Origin: Crossaster papposus | Taxonomy: Eukaryota > Echinodermata > Asteroidea > Velatida > Solasteridae | Direction: 5' to 3' | DNA length: 64,000 nucleotides | Assembly: GCA_037893245.1 (NCBI GenBank) | Contig: JBAIAA010000510.1 | Location: 868,001 to 932,000, forward strand | Shown here: positions 1 through 9,253 of the stretch, piece by piece | How positions within the stretch are numbered: position 1 is the stretch's first letter | Layout: every line of letters begins with the position of its first letter | Position numbers and translations under genes: made by a program | Notes under the pieces: generated by a model | Seen by the model: the letters and a program-made list of their open reading frames with translations, nothing else | What the model was told of the DNA's origin: nothing | Databases searched by the model: none

Positions 1-64
1 TTTTTTCAAAATTTGGATTTTGTCTGTCAAGAACGACACAGACAAAATCCAAAATTTGAAAAAA
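1..64. repeat. Inverted repeat (hairpin), 27-bp arms
   Basis: Arms 1-27 and 38-64 are reverse complements with one mismatch, around a 10-base loop (28-37). The arms are AT-rich and end in T6/A6. It could be the end of a fold-back element cut by the window edge. No function can be assigned. Confidence 0.8.
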
Positions 65-1060
65 GCATTGAAAACGCCCTAATTATTGGGTCTAGATTAG
101 AGGCTGCTCAAAACCAACCTTTTTCAAATTGCTTTTGATTTATAGGTTGTAACAATGTTATAAAGTAGTCATAGGCATCATAAACAAGAGTTTAGTTTAC
201 CAGGACCTGTTCCAATAATTTATGCTCTTACACTGTAAACAACATAATTATAGTGAGTTTTGGAGGATTCAGGTGAGCCAAATATGTGAGCACAGATATT
301 TGATTGTTCAAACGATACCTGTCAGTGTGTAATTAATCTCTATTGTCAAATATTCTTAATAACAACACGGCTGGCATACAGAAATTGAGATACTCCTCCC
401 CCTCATTTGGCTGATGGACTTGGAGAGGCTTTAAGAATTAACCTTTCTCCACTGATAGAAAATGTAAGTAGTGGGGGGAAATTAGTGGCTCATCTCTGCT
501 ACTCCTAGTGCACACAATCCATGGTGGTGTAGAAAGTCCACGACGAAGTTCACCTGTGCTAGGAGTCTTAATGTTCTGTAAACCTAAGAACCATACATGA
601 AAAAAAACAAAAACAGAATTATAAGAATGATGATGGGATTGATAAAATAGCAAGTTCATAGTTGGTATTTCACATAGCACTGGATGCTTGATGGTGTACT
701 GTTGGTGCAATAAAATTAGCCTCCCAAACCAAACATTGCGTTTTTCTTGAGCATATTTTATACATTTTCAGCTGCTGGTCGAATAGTATTTCTGCCTTTT
801 GAATTTTAGTTTTTTTTCCATAATATAGTCACAAAGACACTGGAATTGCAATGCAACTCGATTTTGGCCAATGTGGATGATGTGTTATAAAACATGCATT
901 CCACCCTACTCGTGCACATTCTTGTAGCATTTCTTTGCCTTCTTAATCCAATTTGTTATTTCAAGTACGAAATTAACTTTAAGTTGGGAGAAACATAATG
1001 TATCAAGTTGTATAGGGTTGTACATGGAATACTCTAAGATTTACGGGCGATATCGATGAT
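65..1060. other. No gene recognised
   Basis: AT-rich sequence with no convincing ORF, splice-flanked exon or RNA gene. A 90-codon open frame on the - strand (438-710) has no recognisable motif and low-complexity composition, so it is not called. Confidence 0.5.
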
Positions 1061-1590
1061 ATGACGCCAAATCAAATTGCCGATCGTGAAAAAATTGATA
1101 TTCCTCCGGATAGGTGTAATCTTCATTCTTTTGAATATCATATAACAGATTTTCACGATATACCTATAGAGTCCTTATCCGATGAACTGTTTTATATATC
1201 CATTCCCGACCAAAATCGCATAAAACTATCGAGTAATCTATCTAAACTTTTAGGTTTACCCAGGGGTTGGCTCAATGGTTGTAGTAATTATTATGGAAAA
1301 TTTAGCCTAAATCTTTACAGCGCGGTCTTTTTACATTGCAAAGAACTGTCTACGCATTCAAATTATTTTAGCGGAAAACAAACTAACCTGTTGGAGAGTA
1401 TACCCGTACACACAGTGATGCTGCTCGTTCAAACAATCCTCAAGATCCAATTTATATCAACTATAATAAGTGTTCGAAAGAGTTGGTAGCTGGTAAAATA
1501 AACAGCTTCACGTTTTCGTTGAAAAACGGTCTTGGTGAGATAATCGATAATAGAGATAAAGAGATAATTTTTAACGTAGAAATATTTTAG
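1061..1590 (+). pseudogene. Hypothetical mobile-element cargo protein, frame broken
   Basis: An open frame of 142 codons runs from the ATG at 1061 to a stop at 1487-1489. A second frame overlaps its end and stays open to a stop at 1588-1590. Its residues (NSFTFSLKNGLGE) look like a beta-rich C-terminal domain that should continue the same protein, so I read a frame change near 1440. The frame is also open upstream of the ATG, so the N-terminus may be missing. The general pattern (a hydrophobic LSKLLGLPRGW motif, then a beta-rich tail) recalls uncharacterised proteins carried by large virus-like invertebrate DNA elements such as Polintons. That is recollection, not a search result. It lies 60 bp upstream of the next decayed ORF on the same strand. 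Confidence 0.4.
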
Positions 1591-1605
1591 TTTCGTCTTA
1601 ATAAA

Positions 1606-2216
1606 ATGACGACTAGTATTTACCCCGATCTAAAAAGTACCATCGTAGGGTGTTTCGATTGCAAAAGATCGAAAAAGTTCAAAAAGATATATTGACGCAA
1701 CGAGAACAGCGAAGCGCGTTGTGTAAAAAATATGGCAAGTTAATTAAGACATTGTCTACTACGGAAACGCTAGCCGAGATGAGTGGTGCGATTTGTGGGG
1801 GTTTCGGAATCGCGGCTATAAGCGGTGCCATCACGTCACCCGTTGGTTTTGCGTTAGAGGGAGTAGCCTTGAGTTTTTGTTGCTCCGCGCTCGTATTAAA
1901 ATATTTCAGCAAACGATTTAGACGTAAAGTTAAAAAACACGACGAGATTAGAGTCTTGGCCGAGGCTAAACTCAACAGCGTAAGAGATCTTATTTCTCAA
2001 GCTATTACAGACGGCGATATATCCTACAAAGAGTACGCTTTGATATTAAAGGAATTGAGTCAATTTAACAATATGAAAGAGGCTATCAGGTCCGGCAGCA
2101 AGCTGTCAGAAAAAAAAGATTTATGCGGTATGGAATCCGAGATAAAAAGACGCGTGGAAGAGTTGGTGTCTAAAGAAAAAAAAGGTCTTATCGAAAAACT
2201 TACTGCTTCGCGATAA
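1606..2216 (+). pseudogene. Hypothetical small protein with Gly-rich hydrophobic hairpin and long helices; start disrupted
   Basis: The main open frame begins at 1650, but only with GTG, which is unlikely as a start in an animal. An ATG at 1606 opens a different frame that reaches the GTG region, so a frame change near 1650-1660 is likely. The 188-codon frame has a charged helical N-terminus and a Gly/Ala-rich hydrophobic segment (residues about 45-85, including AICGGFGIAAISGAI) that could be a membrane hairpin. A basic KYFSKRFRRKVKKH stretch and a long helical, charged C-terminus follow. I have seen this layout in uncharacterised proteins of invertebrate repeat elements, but no function is known to me. 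It probably belongs with the preceding broken ORF to one decayed mobile element. Confidence 0.45.
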
Positions 2217-2344
2217 ATACAAATTATTTAGATAGACCTCCTCCTTACGCGTCGGCGCCTCCTTTAGACTCGTTTTAAATTGCGGTGATATGAGATCGAA
2301 GTAAAAAAAAAACAGACAAACTTTTTTTCTTTTTTTTGCGCGGT

Positions 2345-2727
2345 GACGGGCACACTTAATTTCAGCAAGGGCGTATTCCAATAAGCCGATCCGTTCCAAA
2401 CGGCCTCTTAAAGTCGCAACGTTTTCAAAAACATCTGAAAAAGGCGGTATTTGATGTTTCTAGTAAAACGCCGTCTTAAAAAAAAAGTGTACTGCACATC
2501 TTTTGTAAAATTCATATTTTTACTTCATTATCCTAATTGTCACCTTCCTGTGCAAACTTAATTTCATCAAGGGCGTATTTCAATAAGCCGATCCGTTCCA
2601 AACAACCTCTTAAAGAGGCAACGTTTTTGATAACATCTGAAAAAGACGGTATTTGATGTTTATAGTAAACCATCTACTTAAAAAAAAAAATGTACCGCAC
2701 ATGTTTTGCAAAATTCACGTTTTTACT
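2345..2727. repeat. Two tandem direct repeats of about 200 bp
   Basis: Copies at about 2345-2527 and 2548-2727 share the core CCGATCCGTTCCAAAC, a GGTATTTGATGTTT block and a final CGTTTTTACTTC-like end. They are diverged by scattered substitutions. They lie just after the decayed ORF pair and are probably part of the same element. Confidence 0.7.
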
Positions 2728-2807
2728 TCTTTATTATAATTGTGTGGCCTGGTAAATGTACATGTGCTCCTCTATGTATATCTTGTGTGATGATGCCCCA
2801 CTTCATT

Positions 2808-2846
2808 GCATCTGATGAAGTAGCTGCAGCTACGAAAGCTTATGCA
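2808..2846 (+). other. Hammerhead-like hairpin motif CTGATGAA-stem-CGAAA
   Basis: CTGATGA, one extra A, then a perfect GTAGC/GCTAC stem with loop TGCA, then GAAA. Flanking GCAT and ATGC can pair outside. The CUGANGA and GAAA boxes either side of a stem are the conserved halves of a hammerhead core. The extra A after CUGANGA and the lack of a clear stem III make self-cleavage doubtful. A similar motif lies in the Penelope-like insertion at 8651-8683. Confidence 0.35.
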
Positions 2847-3842
2847 CACTTTTGTTTACTCTAGTTAGTCATTAAAAGTACTACCGTACTTTTATATTCA
2901 CTTCGTAAAACTTTGTAATACATGTACATGTACTTTTGGGGAGCTGAATCCTAATAAGAATCGAATTTGTTGGTATTTATTATTGTTGTTGATCTTGCCA
3001 TCTTAAAACAATTAAGCGCAAACAAATTGTACTGTACGGGCTACTGCAAAATGCTGTTGCTAGCAAACAGCTAGTCATTGTCATTTCGGTGTGTAATCAT
3101 ATTATTCTGCCAACAACAACATAATTAAGCAATTATTGGAAAAGATTTTGAACAATTTGCAAGTTTAGGTATTGAATAAAAGGCCTACAGGGGACCAACA
3201 CAATTGTTAGACAGTGAATTTGAACATTTTCATAACATTTTGCTTACTCAACCTTTATAATTTATAGTGCAGTATAAACATGAACAATAAAGTACAGATA
3301 TGTAATTAGTGAAAACATCTTTACTGATTTTGTTTGTAACATCTTTGTTGTGAAAGTTGTAATGTTTTGGGGAGCATCATATGGACTTGAACTTTTGTAG
3401 AAGGGCTGTATGCAGCCGATTAGTACTACCCACCGTCTTTAATAATACATTTTTAGGGAGGCATTTTACATCCAAAATAATGACACGTTACAAGCGTGTC
3501 GGTAATAGGTACGGTGGTTTGATGACTTAGGATATAGTATAAGATATATATTTTGTCATTTAATGTCTGTATAAGTCACATTTTGTATATACAGAGTCAT
3601 CCTTCATAATAAAACGGTGCTGACATTGAGTGAGCAAAACAGAAAACCGATCATAAAGATATGAAATAAAGATAAACACACATGTGCGTTAGGCGACATT
3701 TTCTCTCTAATTGCGTGTTTTCTTAAAAGCGTCTAAATCAATTAATCTGCAAATACAGTTGAAACAGGGTATCCCTTTGAAAATTATGAAAGAGCGCAGA
3801 AAACAAACCAAATAATGAAAAACAAGTTTTCAGATGTAATCG

Positions 3843-3925
3843 AAACGTTTTATTAAAATACGCCCTAGCTAAAATTAAGTGTGCCCAGGAAGGTAATAAT
3901 TAGGATAAGGAAATAAAAATAAAAA
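3843..3925. repeat. Inverted copy of the 2.5-kb repeat
   Basis: The reverse complement of this stretch matches about 2515-2600, including TTATCCTAATT, ACCTTCCTG, AACTTAATTT and AGGGCGTATTT. It lies in opposite orientation to the tandem pair at 2345-2727, so it could be a terminal or subterminal inverted repeat of the element carrying the 1.0-2.2 kb ORFs. Confidence 0.65.
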
Positions 3926-4266
3926 AATTCCAAAACATGAAGTAAACACTATTTATAGTCTTTCTGGTAGTTATTGTTAAAGTTAATCTATAATTGGGGA
4001 TTAATTTCCGTACCTTTTTCGAAAATTTGTTGAATTAATCTGTCAATCTAGTTTCAAATCAGCACCTCTTTTTGTCGCATGGATTCTAAAATTCTATAAA
4101 CGGCTGCGGCCAGCTGAATCGCGAGCTGAATCGCGGGCTGAATCGCGGGCTAGGTTCTGCCAGGTTAATGTGCGTACATGGCCACGCGAACCGGTCTCGT
4201 GCCTAGACGTCGCATACCGACCATCGAGAATTTGGAAATGTCTGAAATGTAAATGATGATTAGGAA

Positions 4267-4303
4267 GCTTACGTTTCAGACATTTAATGTCTGAAATGTA
4301 AGC
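4267..4303. repeat. Near-perfect 18-bp palindrome
   Basis: Arms 4267-4284 and 4286-4303 are complementary with one mismatch around a single T. The half-site TTTCAGACATT recurs nearby (about 4228-4250 and 4345-4358), so the motif is locally repeated. Confidence 0.7.
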
Positions 4304-4462
4304 CTATTGTTCAAGTTTTAGATATTTTGACACTAACAAAATACATTTCAGACATCTGCCTTTTTGGTTTCACTTTCAAACTGCATTTTTCCCCACCACC
4401 ACAAAAGTTTGTTACAATCAGAATTCATATAGATGATGATCGTTTATCTGTTTAGACTGCAG

Positions 4463-4552
4463 GTGAAAATAAGGAATTACAGAGAAGAATCACAGTACAC
4501 ATTGTCACAGTATGCGAGCAGCTATTTCTACACTATGTGGAGAAAGTTAAGA
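4463..4552 (+). CDS. CCDC87-like gene, first recognised exon
   Basis: Acceptor CTGCAG precedes 4463 and donor GTGAGT follows 4552. The exon reads in one frame with split codons at both ends (2 nt at the start, 1 nt at the end), and the end phase fits the next exon exactly. The peptide includes VCEQLFLHYVEKVK, an amphipathic helix. No ATG is present, so the true 5' end lies upstream, either undetected or outside the window. As I recall the family, this matches the CCDC87 N-terminal half, a coiled-coil protein linked to sperm function in mammals. A homology search would settle the identity. Confidence 0.7.
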
Positions 4553-4737
4553 GTGAGTAACATTGGTTAGCTGTCTCCAGGCTTGTGCTTTCTTAGATAG
4601 AGGACAGGTTAACAGTTGAGTAGTACGTCCATGGCACTTTGGAACAATTAGATTGAAAGGTTCTTATTTACAGAAATTACTTGATAAATTACAAATTGAA
4701 CAAAGACATTGACAAATTTGGGGAACTGCCAACATAC

Positions 4738-4830
4738 GGCTTCATAGCTCAGTTGGTAGAGCACTCGAACAGCAATCTGGAAGACACGGGTTCCAAGTTC
4801 AAACCTAGCTCCAGTGGATTTCTTTGTTGA
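4738..4830 (+). repeat. tRNA-derived SINE-like copy
   Basis: A recognisable A box (TAGCTCAGTTGGTAGAGC) is followed by a degenerate B-box region (GGTTCCAAGTTCAAACC) and the tail CTCCAGTGGATTTCTTTGTT. Anticodon and acceptor stems do not fold, so it is not a tRNA gene. The same tail occurs beside tRNA-like sequences near 21100 and 33800. Confidence 0.6.
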
Positions 4831-5045
4831 ATCTAAATATTATGAAAAATTACTGGAAAGTGTTACAAAACTTAAAACAATTATATAGTGCAAAATTGTA
4901 CACATTTTCCCAATAAATAGAAATATTTTAAATTAGAAAGAATTTTGTGGATTGATAGAACACAAGGATTTGTTGACTGGAGATTTATTTGGTGTGCCAT
5001 ATTTTGCTGCAAAAATGAAAAAAATTAATTATGTTTAATTTTTAG

Positions 5046-5127
5046 TTTTAGATGAGCGAGGAGTCTTTAGCAAACGAGCCAACATAAGCAGGCTCAACGC
5101 TCAACTCTCACTGGATGCAGACAAATT
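5046..5127 (+). CDS. CCDC87-like gene, exon
   Basis: Bounded by TTTTTAG acceptor and GTAAGT donor. Two bases at the start complete the codon left by the 4463-4552 exon. The peptide includes DERGVFSKRANISRLNAQ and ends with two bases of a split codon, which the exon at 5832 completes. Confidence 0.75.
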
Positions 5128-5267
5128 GTAAGTTAAAATCAGACTCTTTCTTCAAAATCCGTCATTTAAAGGTATACAATTATTTCACACAAGTGTTTCA
5201 AAACTGAAATGACCCTCTTAGTCTTATTCAAGCAGTGCTATGGTTATCTCAATTGTACACCATTACA

Positions 5268-5383
5268 CAATTGTTGACTGCTGTGATGTGGGATATGATG
5301 TTTTGAACATCATATAGCACCTGAGGCGAAGCAGAGGGTGCTATTCAAAACGTAATATTCCACATCACAACAGTCAACAATTG
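5268..5383. repeat. Inverted repeat, 40-bp arms
   Basis: Arms 5268-5307 and 5344-5383 are imperfect reverse complements (GTTGACTG-TGTGATGTGG versus its complement) around a 36-base spacer. It looks like a small MITE or fold-back lying in an intron. No clear target duplication was found. Confidence 0.65.
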
Positions 5384-5831
5384 TTTTGTTAAACCTCTGT
5401 CTTGAAGCTCAGCAGACGTTATGGACTGAAGATTTGAAACGTTTAAGTAAACATATATTTTAAAATGTAAACGAAATGAACTCAACTTCACGCACGCTTA
5501 AAGATCGTGTTCTCTTTCACTGCTCCACCAAAGTTTACTTTCGTCAAAAGTGTGTCAGTGAAAATTGCGCGGCTAGCAGTGATTTACATTGTACAGCTCA
5601 CAGAACAACATTCATGTGATATCACGCCCTCACACTGATGTGATATGACAGGTGGAGTGGGATATGCGTTGATATACAAGGGACACGTGATCGTTCGAAG
5701 ACCACTAAAAATACGGAATCCAAGACAGAGGTACAACAAGACAATTTGTTATTGTAAATAACTGACTGAAATTCATGTATTATGTGATGACACAGCTCCA
5801 TCTCAATTTCAATCTCTTTTCTCACATTAAG

Positions 5832-5865
5832 TCTGAACATCTTAGCCATTCGTCGTCACATCAGA
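5832..5865 (+). CDS. CCDC87-like gene, short exon (3' border uncertain)
   Basis: Acceptor ATTAAG is followed by one base completing the split codon of the previous exon, then LNILAIRRHIR. I place the donor at GTATCT (5866), which leaves phase 0 and fits the exon at 6270. The frame stays open to about 5913, so a later donor is possible. The acceptor lacks a strong pyrimidine tract. Confidence 0.5.
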
Positions 5866-6269
5866 GTATCTTGCCGGACTCTGAGGAGGAATATCCTGAC
5901 GCACCACCTGCATAAGATGTAGTAGCTCTTTCTCACCAGAAACTGGTTAGTGCAGTATACAGATGACACAAGCACAGTTCTCAAATTTCACAGAGTATCA
6001 CAAATGCTTGGTGTTTATCGTAGTTGAGTCACTTGAGTCAAGTCTGAATTTTGAATCACTTGGGTTGAGTCCGAGTCTAAGTATTGAGTTCATTAGTTCA
6101 AGTCCGAGACATACATACATATTTTTGTTTAGTAAAAATACAAGTTTAATACTTGCGTGTGTTTAGAGTCAACTACGATTCATGATGGTCAATTTTGAAC
6201 CCATCTATTGCTGATAAAACTCTAACTGAGTCCTAGACTTGAGTTTCACAATTTATGTCTGATGGATAG

Positions 6270-6506
6270 ATTGAGACAAGCCGTCCAAAGCGTAAGAAAC
6301 GTTATCGCCAGACTGTCGAGCGCAAAGTGCGTGATTTGAATCGTCAGATGCCAGCCATACAATCCCATAAAGTACTGGACTACCTACCCGACGTGGATAT
6401 CCTACAGAGAGGGTTACTAGAGCAAAGCTCTGCTCAGAGGAGAGCGTCGATACATGCTGCTAAGATGCAAAGCGAAAAAGAGGCTAAAAGCAGAAGTCAC
6501 TTTTAG
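6270..6506 (+). CDS. CCDC87-like gene, probable exon ending in a stop
   Basis: After an acceptor-like GGATAG the frame is open for 78 codons. It is rich in basic and helical residues (RPKRKKRYRQTVERKVRDL, LDYLPDVDILQRG). It ends in TAG at 504-506 of the 6-kb block, and no good donor is visible before that. The gene clearly continues beyond the retrotransposon from 15348, so either the donor is non-canonical (GTCACT at about 6497), this copy is damaged, or this is an alternative last exon. It lies 130 bp upstream of the LTR insertion. Confidence 0.45.
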   Translation: METSRPKRKKRYRQTVERKVRDLNRQMPAIQSHKVLDYLPDVDILQRGLLEQSSAQRRASIHAAKMQSEKEAKSRSHF

Positions 6507-6640
6507 GGCTAGTTCTTTAACAGCACACATATGCACGTACTGTGTGTTTTGTGCATTGAACGTGTGGGCAGAATTGTGTTCCCCCATAGGAACACATGCA
6601 AAAGGGTGGGAAAAGTAAAAACATTATTACCTTTTGACTA

Positions 6641-8138
6641 TGTGAGAACTGTGTCAGTCAAATCAAACTCGGCTATAATAGTCTAGATACTATTCAATCT
6701 ATTTATTGACAATGTCTTACCAGGTTCAAATAAGTTGCATTCAATTCTTTACAATTCTTTTAACAAGGTTATTTTACAAGTTTAAGAGGATAAAGCGAAC
6801 CTGGTTTGTTTATGTACAATATTAATAGCAATTCTCCAATTAAATCCAAATATTAATATTCCAATTAAATTTAAATACACTTATCAATTTCTACTGAACT
6901 CCTAATAGTTTCAAAATACTACTACATCAAAATTGGAATAAATATATTAATTAACTCCAATTACCAAACCACGTACCACCAAGGCACATTAAACCACGTA
7001 CCACCAAGGCACATTAAACCACGTACCACCAAGGCACAAACCACTAAGGTGAAATCATCATATTAATTAGTGCCACAAAAGGCAGACCAACAAATGGCCA
7101 AACAATGGTAATTAATGCACACACACTTTAATTGAAACCCTCCACCAAATTCAATAGTAAACTGTCATCCAGACATTGGCTCGTGGGTTCCGGTGCTATA
7201 GCAATCGCTAGTCACGCCTACATCTGTTCAAAGACCCACAGTGACTACGGAAGTCTCCGTCATCCTGACGCTGCTTGGATGATATTTTAGTATGGTCACC
7301 CGGTAGTAGTACACCATTACACAGGCTATATCTGTTCACAGACCCACAGTAGTCAGTACAGAAGTCTCCGTCATCCTGACGCTGCTTGGATGAGTATGGT
7401 CACCCGGTAGTAAAACACCATTACAAGGGCTTTCTGAAAAGAGTGATGAATCCAACTCCAAACAGTTGTGCATTTACATTGCATTACACAAATACAAAAC
7501 ACAAGTATCAATCATAAAGTCGTGGCAATATCCACATAATAATTATATAATTACTAATTTAAACTCAAAATTACATGAAAATATATTATTCTTACATATT
7601 TATTGCCTCCATCGTTGCCTGCAGTCAGTCACCAGTCCCAAAGTCAAACAGGGAGCTACCAATACTCCGTCGAGCACGCTCAAGTTTGCAGCAAGCAATG
7701 GGAAAAACAAATCCCAAAAGCTCTAATATAAAATGTAAAAGCTTGCCAAAATGGACAGAGCTTGACCACTGGTGGTTGCATAGACAGCTAGACAACTGAA
7801 CCATGAGTACAGTATAGGGAATACTTATATACATGTACACACACCCATACATACCATTGTCTCGCACTGGCGCACATAATTAAAAGGCCCCACCCAATTG
7901 TTTAAATTCCCCCAGATTTACATACTTACCTCTTTTGTAGTCCAAGAGGCCTAATCCAAAATCTAGAGCCCAGCATTTACTTCAAATGCAAATTACTTTT
8001 AATCTCAAGAAACAAACAAATACCGAACACGTGTTAAATAGGTCACTACAAATCAGGTGCAACAAACTTTGTGAAAGAATTAAACTGAAGAGACCAATAC
8101 ACACATTTATTAGACAAAACTCTGGCTTAGATCTGACA
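6641..8138 (-). repeat. 3' LTR of the Gmr1-like element
   Basis: 1,498 bp, TG...CA. Matches the other LTR nearly base for base. It has three copies of the 25-bp repeat (about 6966-7040) against seven in the other LTR, and lacks three short insertions. A diverged 110-bp direct duplication with GGAAGTCTCCGTCATCCTGA-type sequence lies at about 7210-7430. Confidence 0.95.
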
Positions 8139-8154
8139 TTTCACCTCCTCCTTC
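8139..8154 (-). other. Polypurine tract
   Basis: On the - strand GAAGGAGGAGGTGAAA abuts the TG of the 3' LTR directly. This is the expected position for the plus-strand primer of reverse transcription. Confidence 0.85.
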
Positions 8155-8256
8155 AAAAAATGTTTCTTGAAACATTTACAGTTTTTTAAGTGAAAAAATC
8201 TTTTCTCCTTTTTATGTTTTTTTTTTTGTTTATTAAAAAAACCAAATAATCAAAAT

Positions 8257-8619
8257 TTACTCACCTTTTACCTCGCTCCTACTAAGGAAATCGGCACCAA
8301 CATTTTCGGACCCTTTAATACTCTCTAGACGAAATCTATATGGTTGTAATGCCAAGGCCCAACGCATGACTCGTGCATTTGTTAATTTGGCTTTGTTCAT
8401 ATACTGCAAGGATTGATGATCTGTCTGAAGCACAAATTCGCGACCATAGAGATAACGCTGGAACTTTTGAATTCCCCAAACAATGGCTAACCCTTCCTTT
8501 TCTACAGTGGCATATGCCCTTTTTCTAGGCAAGAGTTTGCGACTTGCATATGCAACCGGGAAAAGCTGTTTTATCATGTTCTTGGAGCAAAACTGCACCA
8601 ACACCAGTATTGGAAGCGT
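8257..8619 (-). CDS. RNase H domain of the retrotransposon pol (separated from RT)
   Basis: The frame encodes YASRKLLPRKRAYATVEKE, VWGIQKFQRYLYGREF and TDHQSLQYM, the usual signature of a gypsy-type RNase H. It ends with a stop at 8257, about 100 bp before the polypurine tract. The N-terminal part of the domain lies on the far side of the Penelope-like insertion (from about 9270 up), so the protein cannot be made in one piece by this copy. No chromodomain or env follows. Confidence 0.9.
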   Translation of the reverse strand, partial: TLPILVLVQFCSKNMIKQLFPVAYASRKLLPRKRAYATVEKEGLAIVWGIQKFQRYLYGREFVLQTDHQSLQYMNKAKLTNARVMRWALALQPYRFRLESIKGSENVGADFLSRSEVKGE

Positions 8620-8635
8620 CAGTTCTAAGAATGAA

Positions 8636-9253
8636 ATAAGTTAAGAGGGCCTAATATTTCGATCTTAACAAGATCTTCTTCAGAGACTAAATGACTGTGT
8701 ACAAGAAACAAACATATATAGGGCAATGTACAGCATGATGCACATCATGGACGCTGAAAAAACACAAAAGAAACAAAGCACAGAGTTCAATGGAACAAAC
8801 AACAAAAGGAGGATTAGGCTGAGGGATTAAAGGGTGAGGTCAGTGTGGGTAGGATCAAAGGCGGGGTAGGAACAAAAACAGAAGGGGTAAAGCCACAAGG
8901 AAAGGGGTCCAGGGTGGAGATCAAAGGGAAGAACTAACAAAAAAGTATGAATAGAAGTAATGAGGATGGGGGGGGGGGTTGAGGAAAACCAGAGAAGTGA
9001 GAACAAACAAAAACAAAATTCTGGCAAGGAATGAATCTGAAACAGATGACAAATGGAGAAAAAATAGAAGTTAATCATTTCCTAGTTGGATGTTAAGCCC
9101 ATGTGGTTGAATAGTCCGAAGACGATTCATCCAGACTTTCTCCCGGCTGAGGCGGACTGAGTCTTTCCGATGGCCAAGTGATTCTATGCCCTGAAGAATC
9201 ATATCAGAAATGCAATGGTTAGGCTGGTTAAAGTGATGTCCTACAGGGGTATC
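8636..9253 (-). mobile_element. 5'-truncated Penelope-like element insertion
   Basis: A 618-bp insertion is flanked by a 16-bp direct repeat of the RNase H sequence (8620-8635 and 9254-9269, CAGTTCTAAGAATGAA). On the - strand its beginning (about 9250-9080) encodes VGHHFNQPNHCISDM, SLGHRKDSVRLSREKVW and PHGLNIQ before a stop. I read this as the C-terminal end of a GIY-YIG endonuclease as found in Penelope-like elements. The remainder is non-coding 3' sequence with the hammerhead-like motif at 8651-8683. The truncated 5' end and target duplication fit target-primed insertion. It postdates the host retrotransposon or was copied with it. Confidence 0.75.
8651..8683 (-). other. Hammerhead-like hairpin in Penelope-like 3' region
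   Basis: On the - strand CTGAAGA, one A, GATCTT-GTT-AAGATC, then GAAA. The order matches the CUGANGA and GAAA boxes around stem II of a hammerhead. Penelope-like elements are known to carry hammerhead ribozymes in their pseudo-LTRs. The additional A and unclear stem III mean activity is not established. Confidence 0.4.

Larger units (their letters stand above)
2850..4460. other. Gene-free stretch
   Basis: AT-rich, no exon or RNA gene recognised. It contains the inverted copy at 3843-3925, a short 13-bp tandem repeat (about 4112-4152, GCTGAATCGCGGG-like) and the hairpin at 4267-4303. Confidence 0.5.

Noticed and set aside
4738-4810. A genuine tRNA gene
   Set aside because: Only the A box and D arm are good. 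Anticodon and acceptor stems do not pair and the tail recurs elsewhere, so it is SINE-like.
7466-8189. Small ORFs duplicated at 7.5-8.2 and 14.6-15.4 kb
   Set aside because: They lie in the two LTRs and reflect LTR duplication, not genes.
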